NCBI GenBank assembly: GCA_963666535.1
Contig: OY762913.1
Location: 2,914,001-2,978,000 of the forward strand
Length of the DNA stretch: 64,000 bases
Direction of reading: 5' to 3'
From: G963666535 sp963666535
GTDB taxonomy: Bacteria > Bacillota > Clostridia > Oscillospirales > Oscillospiraceae
Positions 27,509 through 35,405 of the stretch are shown here, piece by piece (positions within the stretch are counted from its first letter, which is position 1; the number at the start of each line of letters is the position of its first letter). Under the pieces are notes generated by a model, which saw nothing but the letters and a program-made list of their open reading frames with translations, searched no databases and had not been told where the DNA came from. The position numbers and the translations under genes are program-made.

Positions 27509-28207
27509 TTATCTTCTTCGAAAGGCACAATTGGTCTTCCCACAGGTGGGACAGCCCTCTTTAGGGGAGCAAACTGCCGTCTCGGCCCCAAATGGCCCAA
27601 AGCCAATCACCCCTGTGACCGATTTGGTGGGCGCCATGAGCAGGGCGGCGGTCAGGGTCAGGCCCATAACCTTGGGACAATTCAGCACCCGAAAAACATC
27701 TTCTTGACAAGCCAGCGGAAAATCCCCATAGCCGGGGCTGAAGCGGGGTTTGGTTCCCAGCCCCTCCTGCCGCAGCTTGCCGGTAATGGCGGCGTTCAGT
27801 TCGTCGCAATAGGCTTCGATCAGCATGGCGCCGGCGGCCTGCATCACAAGCCCACGGGCGGGCCGCCGGGCCGCGTACCGCTGGGTGAGGCGGTCTGCCT
27901 CGACACCCAGCGTAGCCGCAAAGAGAATCACACCGGTACAGCCTTCCAGATTGCGCGCCAGATCCCTGCTTTCCACGGCGACAAAGCCCAAATCCAGCCG
28001 CGCCCCCTCCCGCTGGACGGGAAAGGCCATGAACGCTCCCTGGGGGGCAGCCTGCGGCAGCAGCTCGGCGAGGCAATCCTGTACCAGCGCAGCGGTCTGT
28101 TCGTCGGGCGTTTCACGGCCATAGCCGAGATAACGGTAAAGCTCCCCTTTCGACACAGGCAGCCGGTCATATTCCATTTTGTGGCGCTGAAGGGTCAGCC
28201 AGTCCAT
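27509..28207 (-). CDS. Stand-alone methionine synthase reactivation (AdoMet-binding) protein
   Basis: A 232-residue protein matching the MetH activation domain, which binds AdoMet to re-methylate cobalamin after accidental oxidation. The key family text is RFSPGYGDFPL (the RxxxGY-type AdoMet motif) and PTKSVTGVIGF. A C-terminal cysteine tail (CPTCGKTNC) is extra and could bind iron-sulfur or metal, as in many clostridial stand-alone versions. It lies between metF and the shortened metH on the same strand, which supports the split-MetH reading. The ATG is preceded by GAGG. Confidence 0.9.
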   Translation of the reverse strand: MDWLTLQRHKMEYDRLPVSKGELYRYLGYGRETPDEQTAALVQDCLAELLPQAAPQGAFMAFPVQREGARLDLGFVAVESRDLARNLEGCTGVILFAATLGVEADRLTQRYAARRPARGLVMQAAGAMLIEAYCDELNAAITGKLRQEGLGTKPRFSPGYGDFPLACQEDVFRVLNCPKVMGLTLTAALLMAPTKSVTGVIGFGPFGAETAVCSPKEGCPTCGKTNCAFRRR

Positions 28208-28231
28208 GTTTACCTCGCAGTCCGTGGAACG

Positions 28232-29095
28232 TCAAAGGATATGGGAAAGATTGGCCTGGATCTGACGAGCCACGTGTGGCTTGTTCATCGAATAGACGTG
28301 AACCGCATTCACCCCATTGGCCAGCAGATCGATAATCTGCTCGGTGGCAAAGGCCACGCCCGCCTGCTCCATGGCCGCGGGATCGTCGCCGAAGTGATCC
28401 ACAATGGCGCGGAACCGGGGTGGCATCATGGTGCCGGACAGTTTGCAGATACGGGCAATCTGCTTGCCATTGGTGACGGGCATGATCCCCGCCACCACGG
28501 GAACGGTAATCCCGCGATCCCGCACCTTATAGAGGAAATTGTAAAAGATGTTGTTGTCAAAAAACATCTGTGTGGTCAAAAATTGGCAGCCGGCCTGCAC
28601 TTTGATGGCCAGATTCTCCACATCCACCTTGCTGTTGGGAGATTCGGGATGCCCCTCGGGATAGCAGGCGCCGCCGATGCAGAAATCGCCGAATTGCCGG
28701 ATTTCAGCAATCAGATCGCTGGCGTAATGATAGTCCCTGGCAGCGATGGCGGTCTCCCCCTCCAGAATATCGCCCCGGAGTGCCAGTATATTTTCAATGC
28801 CGCGCTCCTGCAGTTTGGCAAGTTCCCCTCGCACCATCTCCCGGTCAGAGGACACGCAGGACAGGTGCGCCAGCGCGGGTACGCCGAACCCATCGGTAAT
28901 TCCGGCGGCAATCGATGTGGTATACTCGCTCACGCCGCCGCCCGCGCCGTAGGTGACGCTCATAAAGCTGGGCCTTAGCGCCGCAATCTCATTCACCGCA
29001 TCCTTCACATCTTCATATTTGGAATCGGTTTTGGGCGGGAATACTTCAAAGGACAGGGAAGGCCTGTCCCCCGTCAAAATATCAATCACTTTCAT
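28232..29095 (-). CDS. metF: Methylenetetrahydrofolate reductase
   Basis: It reduces methylene-THF to methyl-THF, the methyl donor for MetH. The 287-residue protein begins MKVIDILTGDRPSLSFEVFPPKT, where the Glu in SFEVFPP is the conserved catalytic acid. It continues with a TIM-barrel FAD site (YGAGGG) and FLTTQMFFDN. The ATG at 29095 has GAGGAG seven bases upstream; the 30 in-frame codons before it are leader. In Clostridia MetF may use ferredoxin or pair with other subunits; none is adjacent. It opens the metF-reactivator-metH operon. Confidence 0.95.
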   Translation of the reverse strand: MKVIDILTGDRPSLSFEVFPPKTDSKYEDVKDAVNEIAALRPSFMSVTYGAGGGVSEYTTSIAAGITDGFGVPALAHLSCVSSDREMVRGELAKLQERGIENILALRGDILEGETAIAARDYHYASDLIAEIRQFGDFCIGGACYPEGHPESPNSKVDVENLAIKVQAGCQFLTTQMFFDNNIFYNFLYKVRDRGITVPVVAGIMPVTNGKQIARICKLSGTMMPPRFRAIVDHFGDDPAAMEQAGVAFATEQIIDLLANGVNAVHVYSMNKPHVARQIQANLSHIL

Positions 29096-29175
29096 GCTGA
29101 TTCTCCTCACATTTTCCCCTGTTAGATATTGTTTTGCCGGTTTTTCTTCTCGCTCAATGAAAGGTATAGTATTGC

Positions 29176-29204
29176 ATTTTATCATAGTTCAGCTATGGTG
29201 TAAA
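29176..29204 (-). promoter_or_regulatory. Promoter of the metF-metH operon
   Basis: On the minus strand TTTACA, 17 bp and TAAAAT, leaving a leader of about 75 nt. I see no S-box or cobalamin riboswitch in that leader. Confidence 0.65.
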
Positions 29205-29270
29205 TATGCAAGGCATTTATGCCCTTCTTCAATTCATATGTATATAATATGTTATACAAGAGGATATCTC

Positions 29271-29299
29271 TTGCCATTCCATTTCAAATAGGGTATGAT
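29271..29299 (+). promoter_or_regulatory. Promoter of the sufC-sufB operon
   Basis: TTGCCA, 17 bp and TATGAT about 34 bp before sufC. It diverges from the metF promoter. Confidence 0.7.
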
Positions 29300-29332
29300 A
29301 TTTGCAGTAAATAACGTGCATGGAGGCATTTT

Positions 29333-30058
29333 ATGTTAAAGCTAGAAAACATTGGGTTTGAAGTGGGTGGAAACAAAGACATCCTCCATAACATTAACCT
29401 TGAAGTAAGCGAGCGTTTTGTTGCCATTACCGGCCCCAACGGCGGCGGCAAATCCACCCTGGCAAAAATTATTGCCGGCATCGTCACCCCCACCTCCGGC
29501 CGCATCCTGCTGGACGGAGAGGACATTACCGGTCTTTCCATCACCCAGCGGGCAAATCGCGGTATCAGCTATGCGTTTCAGCAGCCGGTGCGGTTTAAGG
29601 GCTTAAAGGTCAAGGATCTGCTGGGCCTTGCCGCTGGAAAGGACGCCAATGTGTCGGTGGCCTGCGATCTGCTCAGCGAGGTGGGTCTGTGCGCCCGGGA
29701 CTATATCGACCGTGAGCTGAACGACAGTCTTTCCGGCGGCGAGCTCAAGCGTATTGAGATTGCCATGATATTGGCCCGGGGAACCAAGCTTGCCATTTTT
29801 GACGAGCCCGAAGCCGGCATTGACCTGTGGAGCTTTCAAAACCTGATTCGGGTCTTTGAAAAAATGTATGACCAAACCCGGGGAAGCATCCTCATTATCA
29901 GTCACCAGGAGCGCATCTTGAATATCGCGGATAAAATTATTTTAGTGGCTGACGGCGAAATCCGCAAGGAGGGCAGCAAGGATGAGATCATGCCCGAATT
30001 GCTGGACGGTCCATGTAAGGTGCTGACTGACAAAATGGAAGGGGGCAACCGGAAATGA
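29333..30058 (+). CDS. sufC: Fe-S assembly ATPase SufC
   Basis: An ABC-type ATPase that drives Fe-S cluster assembly with SufB. The 241-residue protein has Walker A GPNGGGKST (34-42), the signature LSGGE (133-137) and Walker B LAIFDEPEAGIDLW (153 on), whose EPEAGID form is typical of SufC. The stop overlaps the sufB start by four bases. There is no sufS, sufU or sufD next to it. The two-gene arrangement resembles the minimal SufBC (SMS-type) systems of anaerobes and archaea. Confidence 0.92.
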   Translation: MLKLENIGFEVGGNKDILHNINLEVSERFVAITGPNGGGKSTLAKIIAGIVTPTSGRILLDGEDITGLSITQRANRGISYAFQQPVRFKGLKVKDLLGLAAGKDANVSVACDLLSEVGLCARDYIDRELNDSLSGGELKRIEIAMILARGTKLAIFDEPEAGIDLWSFQNLIRVFEKMYDQTRGSILIISHQERILNIADKIILVADGEIRKEGSKDEIMPELLDGPCKVLTDKMEGGNRK

Positions 30059-30975
30059 TCGACCAGATCCAGCAGGAGCTTTTGCGCCAGGTCGCCGATT
30101 TGGACAGTCTGCCTGTGGGCGCTTACAACATTCGGGCAAACGGACAGGGAGCCGCCCGGAACACCACGGCCAACATTGACATCATCACAAAGCCTGACCA
30201 GTCAGGCATTGATATTATTATTAAGCCCGGCACAAAAAACGAAAGCGTACACATCCCTGTAGTGATCAGTCAAACCGGACTGAAGGAGTGCGTTTACAAC
30301 GATTTCTTTGTAGGCGACGACTGCGATATCACCATTGTCGCCGGCTGCGGCATCCACAACTGCGGGGGCGGCGACAGCGAGCACGACGGCATCCACAGCT
30401 TTTTCGTGGGGAGAAACAGTTCTGTGCGCTATGTGGAAAAGCACTATGGCGAGGGAGACGGACAGGGCAAGCGCACCATGAACCCCACCACCGTGGTACA
30501 ACTGGACGAGGGCGCCCACATGGAGATGGAAACGACCCAGATCGGCGGCATTGACGACACCTGCCGCAAAACCACGGCCAAACTGGGTCCCCGCGCCAGT
30601 CTGGTCATCTATGAAAAGATCATGACCCAGGGGGAGCAGCGCGCCAAGACCGATTTCACGGTGGATATGAACGGCGCGGACTGCAGCGCCAACGTAGTTT
30701 CCCGCAGCGTTGCCAAGGAGCACAGCCACCAGGAGTTTCTGAGCAAGATTAACGGCAACAACCGCTGCGCCGGTCACACGGAATGCGATGCCATTATCAT
30801 GGACAGTGCGGGGGTTACCGCCATTCCGGAGCTGACCGCGAACAACGTGGATGCAAGCCTCATTCACGAGGCCGCCATTGGAAAGATCGCCGGTGAACAG
30901 CTCATTAAGCTCATGACGCTGGGCTTGACGGAAAAAGAGGCTGAGGATCAGATCATCGCAGGGTTCTTGAAATAA
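30055..30975 (+). CDS. sufB: SufB/SufD-family Fe-S scaffold protein
   Basis: The scaffold partner of SufC. The 306-residue protein is much shorter than classical SufB (about 470) and lacks its N-terminal helical region. It keeps the right-handed beta-helix core and the C-terminal segment CDAIIMDSAGVTAIPELTA followed by LIHEAAIGKIAGEQL, in which the Glu/His region is conserved for cluster assembly. A Cys-rich stretch AGCGIHNCGGGDSEHDG (about 99-115) may help bind iron. This matches the short SufB of minimal systems. A terminator follows. Confidence 0.9.
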   Translation: MIDQIQQELLRQVADLDSLPVGAYNIRANGQGAARNTTANIDIITKPDQSGIDIIIKPGTKNESVHIPVVISQTGLKECVYNDFFVGDDCDITIVAGCGIHNCGGGDSEHDGIHSFFVGRNSSVRYVEKHYGEGDGQGKRTMNPTTVVQLDEGAHMEMETTQIGGIDDTCRKTTAKLGPRASLVIYEKIMTQGEQRAKTDFTVDMNGADCSANVVSRSVAKEHSHQEFLSKINGNNRCAGHTECDAIIMDSAGVTAIPELTANNVDASLIHEAAIGKIAGEQLIKLMTLGLTEKEAEDQIIAGFLK

Positions 30976-30984
30976 TGACACTAG

Positions 30985-31017
30985 GAAGCGGACCGATGTG
31001 ATCGGCCCGCTTCTCTT
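30985..31017 (+). terminator. Terminator after sufB
   Basis: The stem GAAGCGG/CCGCTTC with an inner CCGAT/ATCGG is followed by TCTT; the U-tract is weak. Confidence 0.65.
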
Positions 31018-31330
31018 AGTTTACTTCTCTTTGCCGCTCCAGTCCTCGCAAGGTTCCGCCGGATTGGAATGCCACGGTCTCCGCCAAGTGAAGCTATATC
31101 TTTCTGTGGCGAAGCATGATATCATATGTATGATAGGCTATCATACTCGTACCGTTAAACCAGTATTTACACAGCAGTTGAGAGCATCGGACGACCGACG
31201 ATTTGAAAATTGTAGAACGATACGGGAAATGCGCTGGGGCTCACTGTGATCTTAGACATCGTAAAATCGCTGGCGGTATTCTAGTTGTGATCTGCAGCAA
31301 GCGGTACCGCGAGAAAATGGAGGGCATCGT
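31018..31330. other. Intergenic stretch with a cluster of ATGAT/ATCAT half-sites
   Basis: I see no credible gene in this 313-bp stretch. At 31116-31145 four alternating half-sites form overlapping palindromes: ATGATATCAT (31116-31125), ATCATA..TATGAT (31121-31134) and TATGATAG-G-CTATCATA (31129-31145). They look like operators, but no recognisable regulator is adjacent. Confidence 0.45.
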
Positions 31331-31897
31331 TTGAACAACATATTGATCGGGTTTTTGCTAATCTTTTTGGATTTTAACCTGACCCTCGGCAACTCGCAGC
31401 TTGGGCTGATTCCCGACTTTATCGGTTATATCGTTTTGAGAAACGGATTGGCAGAAATGGCTGGGGAAAGCCCACTGTTTCTGAAGGCAAAGCCTTACGC
31501 AACCGGCATGGCTGTTTATACCGGCATCCTGTATTTCATGGATCTGCTCGGTATTTCTGCGTCATTGGGCGCTTTGTCCTATCTCCTTGCCATCGCGTCT
31601 ACCGTCATTTCACTGTATATCTCATATGACATCGTTATGGGTGTAAAAGACATGGAAGAAAAATACAACGCCCCATTAAATGGTGCCAGTCTGCACGCCA
31701 CGTGGACACTTCTCGCAGTTTTTAATATTGTGGTATATATCTCTTTGCTGATCCCGGTGCTGGCAGTCATCTGCATCATCGTGACTGTCATCGTAGCGAT
31801 CTGCTTTCTGGTTGCTTTCAGCAAATCGAAGAATTTGTATTATGATCTGAAATCCCGGCTGGGCAGGCCGATAGAAGACGACTACAGAGGAGACTGA
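31331..31897 (+). CDS. Small multi-pass membrane protein of unknown function
   Basis: I do not recognise a named family. The 188-residue protein has four to five hydrophobic helices: the N-terminal IGFLLIFLDFNLTL, then about residues 55-95, and two long ones near 125-165. It ends in a charged tail (KSRLGRPIEDDYRGD). The LDFNLTLGNSQLGLIPDFIGY segment recurs in small clostridial membrane proteins of unknown role. The TTG start is supported by GGAGG six bases upstream. A DUF2500 protein follows by 7 bp, so the two are probably co-expressed. Confidence 0.7.
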   Translation: MNNILIGFLLIFLDFNLTLGNSQLGLIPDFIGYIVLRNGLAEMAGESPLFLKAKPYATGMAVYTGILYFMDLLGISASLGALSYLLAIASTVISLYISYDIVMGVKDMEEKYNAPLNGASLHATWTLLAVFNIVVYISLLIPVLAVICIIVTVIVAICFLVAFSKSKNLYYDLKSRLGRPIEDDYRGD

Positions 31898-31904
31898 GGC
31901 GTAT

Positions 31905-32282
31905 ATGTTTGGCGGAAATTTTATGTTGAGTGTATTCCCGGTCATATTCGGAATGGTTTTTGTCATCGTAATCGGATTTTTCATTGTAACCGCTGTGAAA
32001 GGCATTTCCCAGTGGGGCAAAAACAACAAAGCCCCTGTGCTGATGATAGAAGCTACGGTAGTAACCAAAAGGACTACTGTTACTCACCATCATCACAATA
32101 ACCCCAATGCCGGCATGCACACATCGACTTCAACCAGCTATTACGTGACCTTTCAGGTAGAAAGCGGAGACCGCATGGAGTTGCATGTAGCAAGTCATGA
32201 ATACGGAATACTGGTCGAGGTAGACGTCGGCAAACTGACAGTTCAGGGAACACGATATCTTGCATTTGAAAGAAAATACTGA
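31905..32282 (+). CDS. DUF2500 membrane-anchored protein
   Basis: A 125-residue protein with one N-terminal membrane helix (about residues 8-33) and a soluble domain ending EYGILVEVDVGKLTVQGTRYLAFER, the characteristic end of DUF2500. A histidine cluster (THHHH) and a Thr/Ser run precede the domain. The family has no assigned function. It is downstream of, and close to, another small membrane protein. Confidence 0.85.
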   Translation: MFGGNFMLSVFPVIFGMVFVIVIGFFIVTAVKGISQWGKNNKAPVLMIEATVVTKRTTVTHHHHNNPNAGMHTSTSTSYYVTFQVESGDRMELHVASHEYGILVEVDVGKLTVQGTRYLAFERKY

Positions 32283-32415
32283 TGCTGCCGGTGCTGATCT
32301 CCTAGCTTGAAAACCATCCCAAGTATTCGTTTCTCCATTCCGATGCAGAATTTCAGCAGTTACTCGGGCAGCACCGCGCCAAATGCTGATTCTGACGGTT
32401 TGCCGCGATGACATG

Positions 32416-32459
32416 AAAAGCCGGAGCATTCTCAGAAATATGAGGATGCTCCGGCCTTT
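32416..32459 (+). terminator. Terminator after the DUF2500 gene
   Basis: The stem GCCGGAGCAT / ATGCTCCGGC ends in CTTTA. It may also serve the convergent acetyltransferase gene, whose end lies 45 bp beyond. Confidence 0.75.
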
Positions 32460-32504
32460 ATAATTGCTGATGCAAGGATGAGTTCTGCTCTTAATAAAAA
32501 CAAT

Positions 32505-33137
32505 TTAAAGAATCAGCTTATCAACTTCGCCATTCATGATATGGGGTAACGACTGCTGTATTTTATCAAAAGGCCAGTTCCACCACTGGATCTGCTGTAA
32601 TTTCCTGATGGTTGCTTCATCAAAACGCTTTTTGATTCCTTTCGCGGGGATACCGCCGACAACCGCATACGGGGGGACGTCCTTTGTTACAACGACTCTC
32701 GTTCCTATGATCGCGCCGTCGCCGATGTGAACACCGGATAAGATCACCGCTTCATATCCGATCCAGACATCATTGCCGACGACAATATCGCCTTTGTTGT
32801 CCCATGCGGACGTCAGCTGCATTTTGTCCAGGTCCCATGCTTCAAAGAAAATCGGGAACGGATAAGTGGAAAGTGATTTCTGCGTATGATTGGCGCTGGT
32901 AAAGAGGAACTTGGCACCGCAGGCGATAGAGCAGAACCTGCCGATGATTAGTCTGTCATGATTGACTGGATAGTGATACAGCACATTATTTTTCTCAAAC
33001 TGCTTGGGGTCGGAAACAAAATCGTTGTACATCGTATAGTCGCCGACGATGATATTGGGATCTGTAATGACACTTTTCAGGTATACGGTTTCAAAGTCAT
33101 TGGTTCGCGGGTATATTTTATCAGCCGGAATCGTCAT
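32505..33137 (-). CDS. Xenobiotic acetyltransferase of the Vat/CatB family
   Basis: A 210-residue left-handed beta-helix (hexapeptide-repeat) acetyltransferase. The text LIIGRFCSIACGAKFLFTSANHT contains the family catalytic histidine in ANHT. GDIVVGNDVWIGYEAVILSGVHIGDGAIIGTRVVVTKDV (in parts) gives the hexapeptide turns, and WWNWPFD sits near the C-terminus. Layout and length match streptogramin A (Vat) and chloramphenicol (CatB) acetyltransferases, but resistance is not proven; many chromosomal members have unknown acceptors. The ATG at 33137 has GGAGGG four bases upstream. The setting is an accessory zone that also has drug-efflux genes. Confidence 0.85.
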   Translation of the reverse strand: MTIPADKIYPRTNDFETVYLKSVITDPNIIVGDYTMYNDFVSDPKQFEKNNVLYHYPVNHDRLIIGRFCSIACGAKFLFTSANHTQKSLSTYPFPIFFEAWDLDKMQLTSAWDNKGDIVVGNDVWIGYEAVILSGVHIGDGAIIGTRVVVTKDVPPYAVVGGIPAKGIKKRFDEATIRKLQQIQWWNWPFDKIQQSLPHIMNGEVDKLIL

Positions 33138-33211
33138 GATACCCTCCAAAGTTTATTTTTTATTCAGCTATTCCGGCAACTGCAATGCAGCGTTTCACTT
33201 TCTCATCACCT

Positions 33212-33309
33212 TTATTTAACTTTCAGCGTCCGCAGGTACGCCTTTGATTCGTCGCTGATCCGGTAGCTCTCGGCTCCGAAAGCAGGCGGGTAAATATAGC
33301 TGGTTAGCT
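33212..33309 (-). pseudogene. C-terminal remnant of an unidentified protein
   Basis: The minus-strand reading gives about 32 codons (ending ESKAYLRTLKVK-stop) that look like a real protein tail, with no start. They are open back into the preceding gene. Codon use is protein-like, but the parent family is not identified. Confidence 0.3.
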
Positions 33310-33314
33310 GAATA

Positions 33315-33785
33315 TTACGATTGAATTTCTTTGAGATGCTGCACATGTATCCCGATATGACCGATCCCCAAAATGATGACGGAAATCATTACCCAGACCA
33401 CTTTTCCGTAAATTCCGAGCAAGAAGAAGGCTGCGACCGGCAATGTCGCGCCGGCGACGGGAACGCCGCAAAAGCTGCTGTAAAAGTCCTGCATGGTCTT
33501 TTCGCTTTTAAAATAACGTACCCACCAGCATTCATACAGAATGATGAGTACAAACGCCGCGATCAGCCAGAAATTCCAGGCAGACCAACCGTGAATGTTT
33601 AAATCAGAGAACACAAGTGCCGTACAGGTAACACAAACTTGTCCGGCTCTTTCAAAGACAAGCAGCACTTTGTTCTCATTTTGATCGTTGTATTCTTTGG
33701 GCTGATGCTTGGTCCATATCAAGTTGGGAACGGTCAGCATCAGCAGAAAAATGAATCCAACATAAGAAAAGCCGAAATGCCCCAT
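33315..33785 (-). CDS. Four-helix membrane protein of unknown function
   Basis: A 156-residue integral membrane protein with helices near residues 5-20, 68-90, 108-122 and 126-148, and a polar segment (KHQPKEYNDQNENK) after the first. I do not recognise the family. It is the kind of small cytosolic-loop protein often found near resistance or regulatory genes in Clostridia. The ATG at 33785 is preceded by GGAGG. It stands alone between two gene remnants. Confidence 0.7.
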   Translation of the reverse strand: MGHFGFSYVGFIFLLMLTVPNLIWTKHQPKEYNDQNENKVLLVFERAGQVCVTCTALVFSDLNIHGWSAWNFWLIAAFVLIILYECWWVRYFKSEKTMQDFYSSFCGVPVAGATLPVAAFFLLGIYGKVVWVMISVIILGIGHIGIHVQHLKEIQS

Positions 33786-33823
33786 ATAGGTTCCTCCGTT
33801 AAATTCTCATAAATGATTGATAG

Positions 33824-33943
33824 TCATTTACAACCATTTTTCCCATTCAGGAGATAGGCATGGGTTTCTTCCCAATGCTTATCCTTGCTGATGATATGCG
33901 TAATCTTGTCAATATGATCAATGGTAAACCAATCACTTATCAC
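33824..33943 (-). pseudogene. 5' remnant of an MBL-fold metallo-hydrolase gene
   Basis: From a GTG with GAGGGGAG upstream it reads about 39 codons resembling the start of metallo-beta-lactamase-fold hydrolases (DWFTIDHID then HWEETHAYLLNG). It stops before the metal-binding HxHxDH motif could appear. It is a truncated gene start; the rest is absent downstream. Confidence 0.5.
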
Positions 33944-33977
33944 GTTTCTCCCCTCAACTGATTTGCATCTATGAAAG

Positions 33978-35204
33978 TCACTCCTGTGTCCGGGATGCCT
34001 GTCCTTTTCCATAGACGCTCCTATCAAGCCGCAGCATCCCGGCCAGTATCAGCATCGCGCCGCCGGTGACAATCATCAGCAGCCGCATGGACACTACGTC
34101 CGCCAGCGGGCCGAACACCGCCATTCCAATGGGCAGACATCCGCTGTACATAGCGCTCAAAAATCCGAATACACGTCCCTGCATGCTTGCCTCGGACTTT
34201 TCCTGAATCAGCGTCGTCACCGCGGTCTGCACCATGGTGAGCGCAATGCCGTAAACCGCCATGAGTAACAAATAGATGGAGAAGCTTTGGAGCGCACCCA
34301 TCCCGACGCCAAGGGCCCCGAAAGCGGTAAGGCCCACCAGCAGTGTCTTGACCCGGTTGGGGAAGCCTCCCCAGGTACCGATAAGGATACCACCGCCGGC
34401 CATGCCCGCGAAACCAACGATCTCCACAATCGTCAGGTAAAGGTAGCTGTCGCCATAGGTGCGGCTTACAAACAGCGTCGCGAGAAAGCCCGCCGGTACG
34501 GCCAGAAAGATAAAAACACCATAGACGAGCAGCAGCTTTCCGATGAAGCCGTCAGCCAAGGCATACTTCATGCCCTGTTTCATTTCCGCGAAAACAGAAA
34601 GCGTTCCCCCATCTTCTTTCCGCCCCTGCTTCGGGATGGCAATGCAGGAGAGGATGCCGACGCCGACGACAGCGGTGGCAATGTCGATAAACAGGGTGCT
34701 GCGCAGTGTGCCAAACGTCAGAATGGCTCCGGCAGCCGCGGGAGCCGCAAACTGCACCACCGACTGCAGCGTGGCGTTGATCCCGTTAAAGCGCATGAGC
34801 TGTTCCTCTGGGACAAGCTGCGGGATCATGGAGCCCACCGCCGGCGTCTGTACGCCCGCACCGAGGGATCGAATCACGGATGTGACCAACAGTGCCGCAA
34901 ACAGCTTTGTGTCCTCGCCGATGAACGGCATTAAAAGGGCAAGCGTCAGTGTCGCGGCGGCAATGACGGTGTCGGACAGGATGATGAGGAGCTTCCGCGG
35001 ATATCGGTCCGCCCATACACCGGAGAAGAACGAGATCAAAAACTGCGGTACGAACGAACAGATGGTCAGCGCGGATACCCACGCGCCGGATGAGGTTTTG
35101 AGCGTCACATACCAGACAATCGCAAACTGTACCAGTGACGAACCGAACAGCGTGACGCCCTGACTGACCAGAAAGGTGATTGTTTTCTTTTTCCATTGTT
35201 GCAT
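33978..35204 (-). CDS. MFS efflux transporter, macrolide-efflux (Mef)-like
   Basis: A 408-residue, twelve-helix MFS exporter. The loop after helix 2 has GVWADRYPRKLLII, the MFS motif A form G-x-x-x-D-R-x-x-R. Later segments (VRSLGAG..TPAVGSMIPQLVPEEQLMRFNG-like) match the Mef and related drug-efflux branch. The substrate is unproven. The ATG at 35204 has AAAGGA 12 bases before it. That ribosome site lies in one arm of a 14-bp stem and overlaps the stop codon of a short leader frame, the arrangement seen in ribosome-stalling attenuators of antibiotic resistance genes. A double-HTH MerR regulator is encoded upstream, and a perfect palindrome covers the promoter. Confidence 0.9.
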   Translation of the reverse strand: MQQWKKKTITFLVSQGVTLFGSSLVQFAIVWYVTLKTSSGAWVSALTICSFVPQFLISFFSGVWADRYPRKLLIILSDTVIAAATLTLALLMPFIGEDTKLFAALLVTSVIRSLGAGVQTPAVGSMIPQLVPEEQLMRFNGINATLQSVVQFAAPAAAGAILTFGTLRSTLFIDIATAVVGVGILSCIAIPKQGRKEDGGTLSVFAEMKQGMKYALADGFIGKLLLVYGVFIFLAVPAGFLATLFVSRTYGDSYLYLTIVEIVGFAGMAGGGILIGTWGGFPNRVKTLLVGLTAFGALGVGMGALQSFSIYLLLMAVYGIALTMVQTAVTTLIQEKSEASMQGRVFGFLSAMYSGCLPIGMAVFGPLADVVSMRLLMIVTGGAMLILAGMLRLDRSVYGKGQASRTQE

Positions 35205-35205
35205 A

Positions 35206-35271
35206 AGTATGACCATTCCTTTACACCAAGTTTCGTGGCACAGAACAACCACAAAAGGGAATGGTCATACT
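35206..35271 (-). promoter_or_regulatory. Ribosome-site-sequestering stem in the MFS leader
   Basis: A perfect 14-bp inverted repeat: one arm at 35206-35219 (includes GGA of the MFS ribosome site and ends next to the ATG), the other at 35258-35271. The 38-nt loop carries most of a leader peptide frame. Confidence 0.75.
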
Positions 35272-35277
35272 GTGCAT
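35221..35277 (-). CDS. Putative 18-residue leader peptide of the MFS gene
   Basis: ATG at 35277, stop TAA at 35221-35223. The peptide reads MHSMTIPFCGCSVPRNLV. The stop shares bases with the AAAGGA ribosome site of the transporter, and the 5' arm of the sequestering stem lies within its first codons, so a ribosome stalled on this frame would free the transporter start. It has no strong ribosome site of its own, and no known stalling motif is certain. The function is inferred from architecture. Confidence 0.5.
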   Translation of the reverse strand: MHSMTIPFCGCSVPRNLV

Positions 35278-35315
35278 GTTTTGCGGTTGTTGGCTTTGCG
35301 GGCGAGCAAAACGCA

Positions 35316-35352
35316 ATCATATCAGTTTCAGTTTGAAAATTTCAAACTGAAA
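35316..35352 (-). promoter_or_regulatory. MFS promoter covered by a 27-bp perfect palindrome
   Basis: Minus-strand -35 TTGAAA (35340-35345), 18-bp spacer and -10 TATGAT (35316-35321). A perfect palindrome with 13-bp arms (TTTCAGTTTGAAA and its complement) around one central base spans 35326-35352, over the -35 and spacer. This is where MerR-family proteins bind; the adjacent MerR gene is the natural candidate. Confidence 0.7.
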
Positions 35353-35405
35353 TCCTCCGTTTCTTTGCCATCAGGAATAATACCAAAGAAACGAACCCTG
35401 GTGTT

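Noticed and set aside
29096..29175. S-box or cobalamin riboswitch before metF
   Set aside because: The leader is only about 75 nt, and none of the conserved riboswitch cores could be found by eye.
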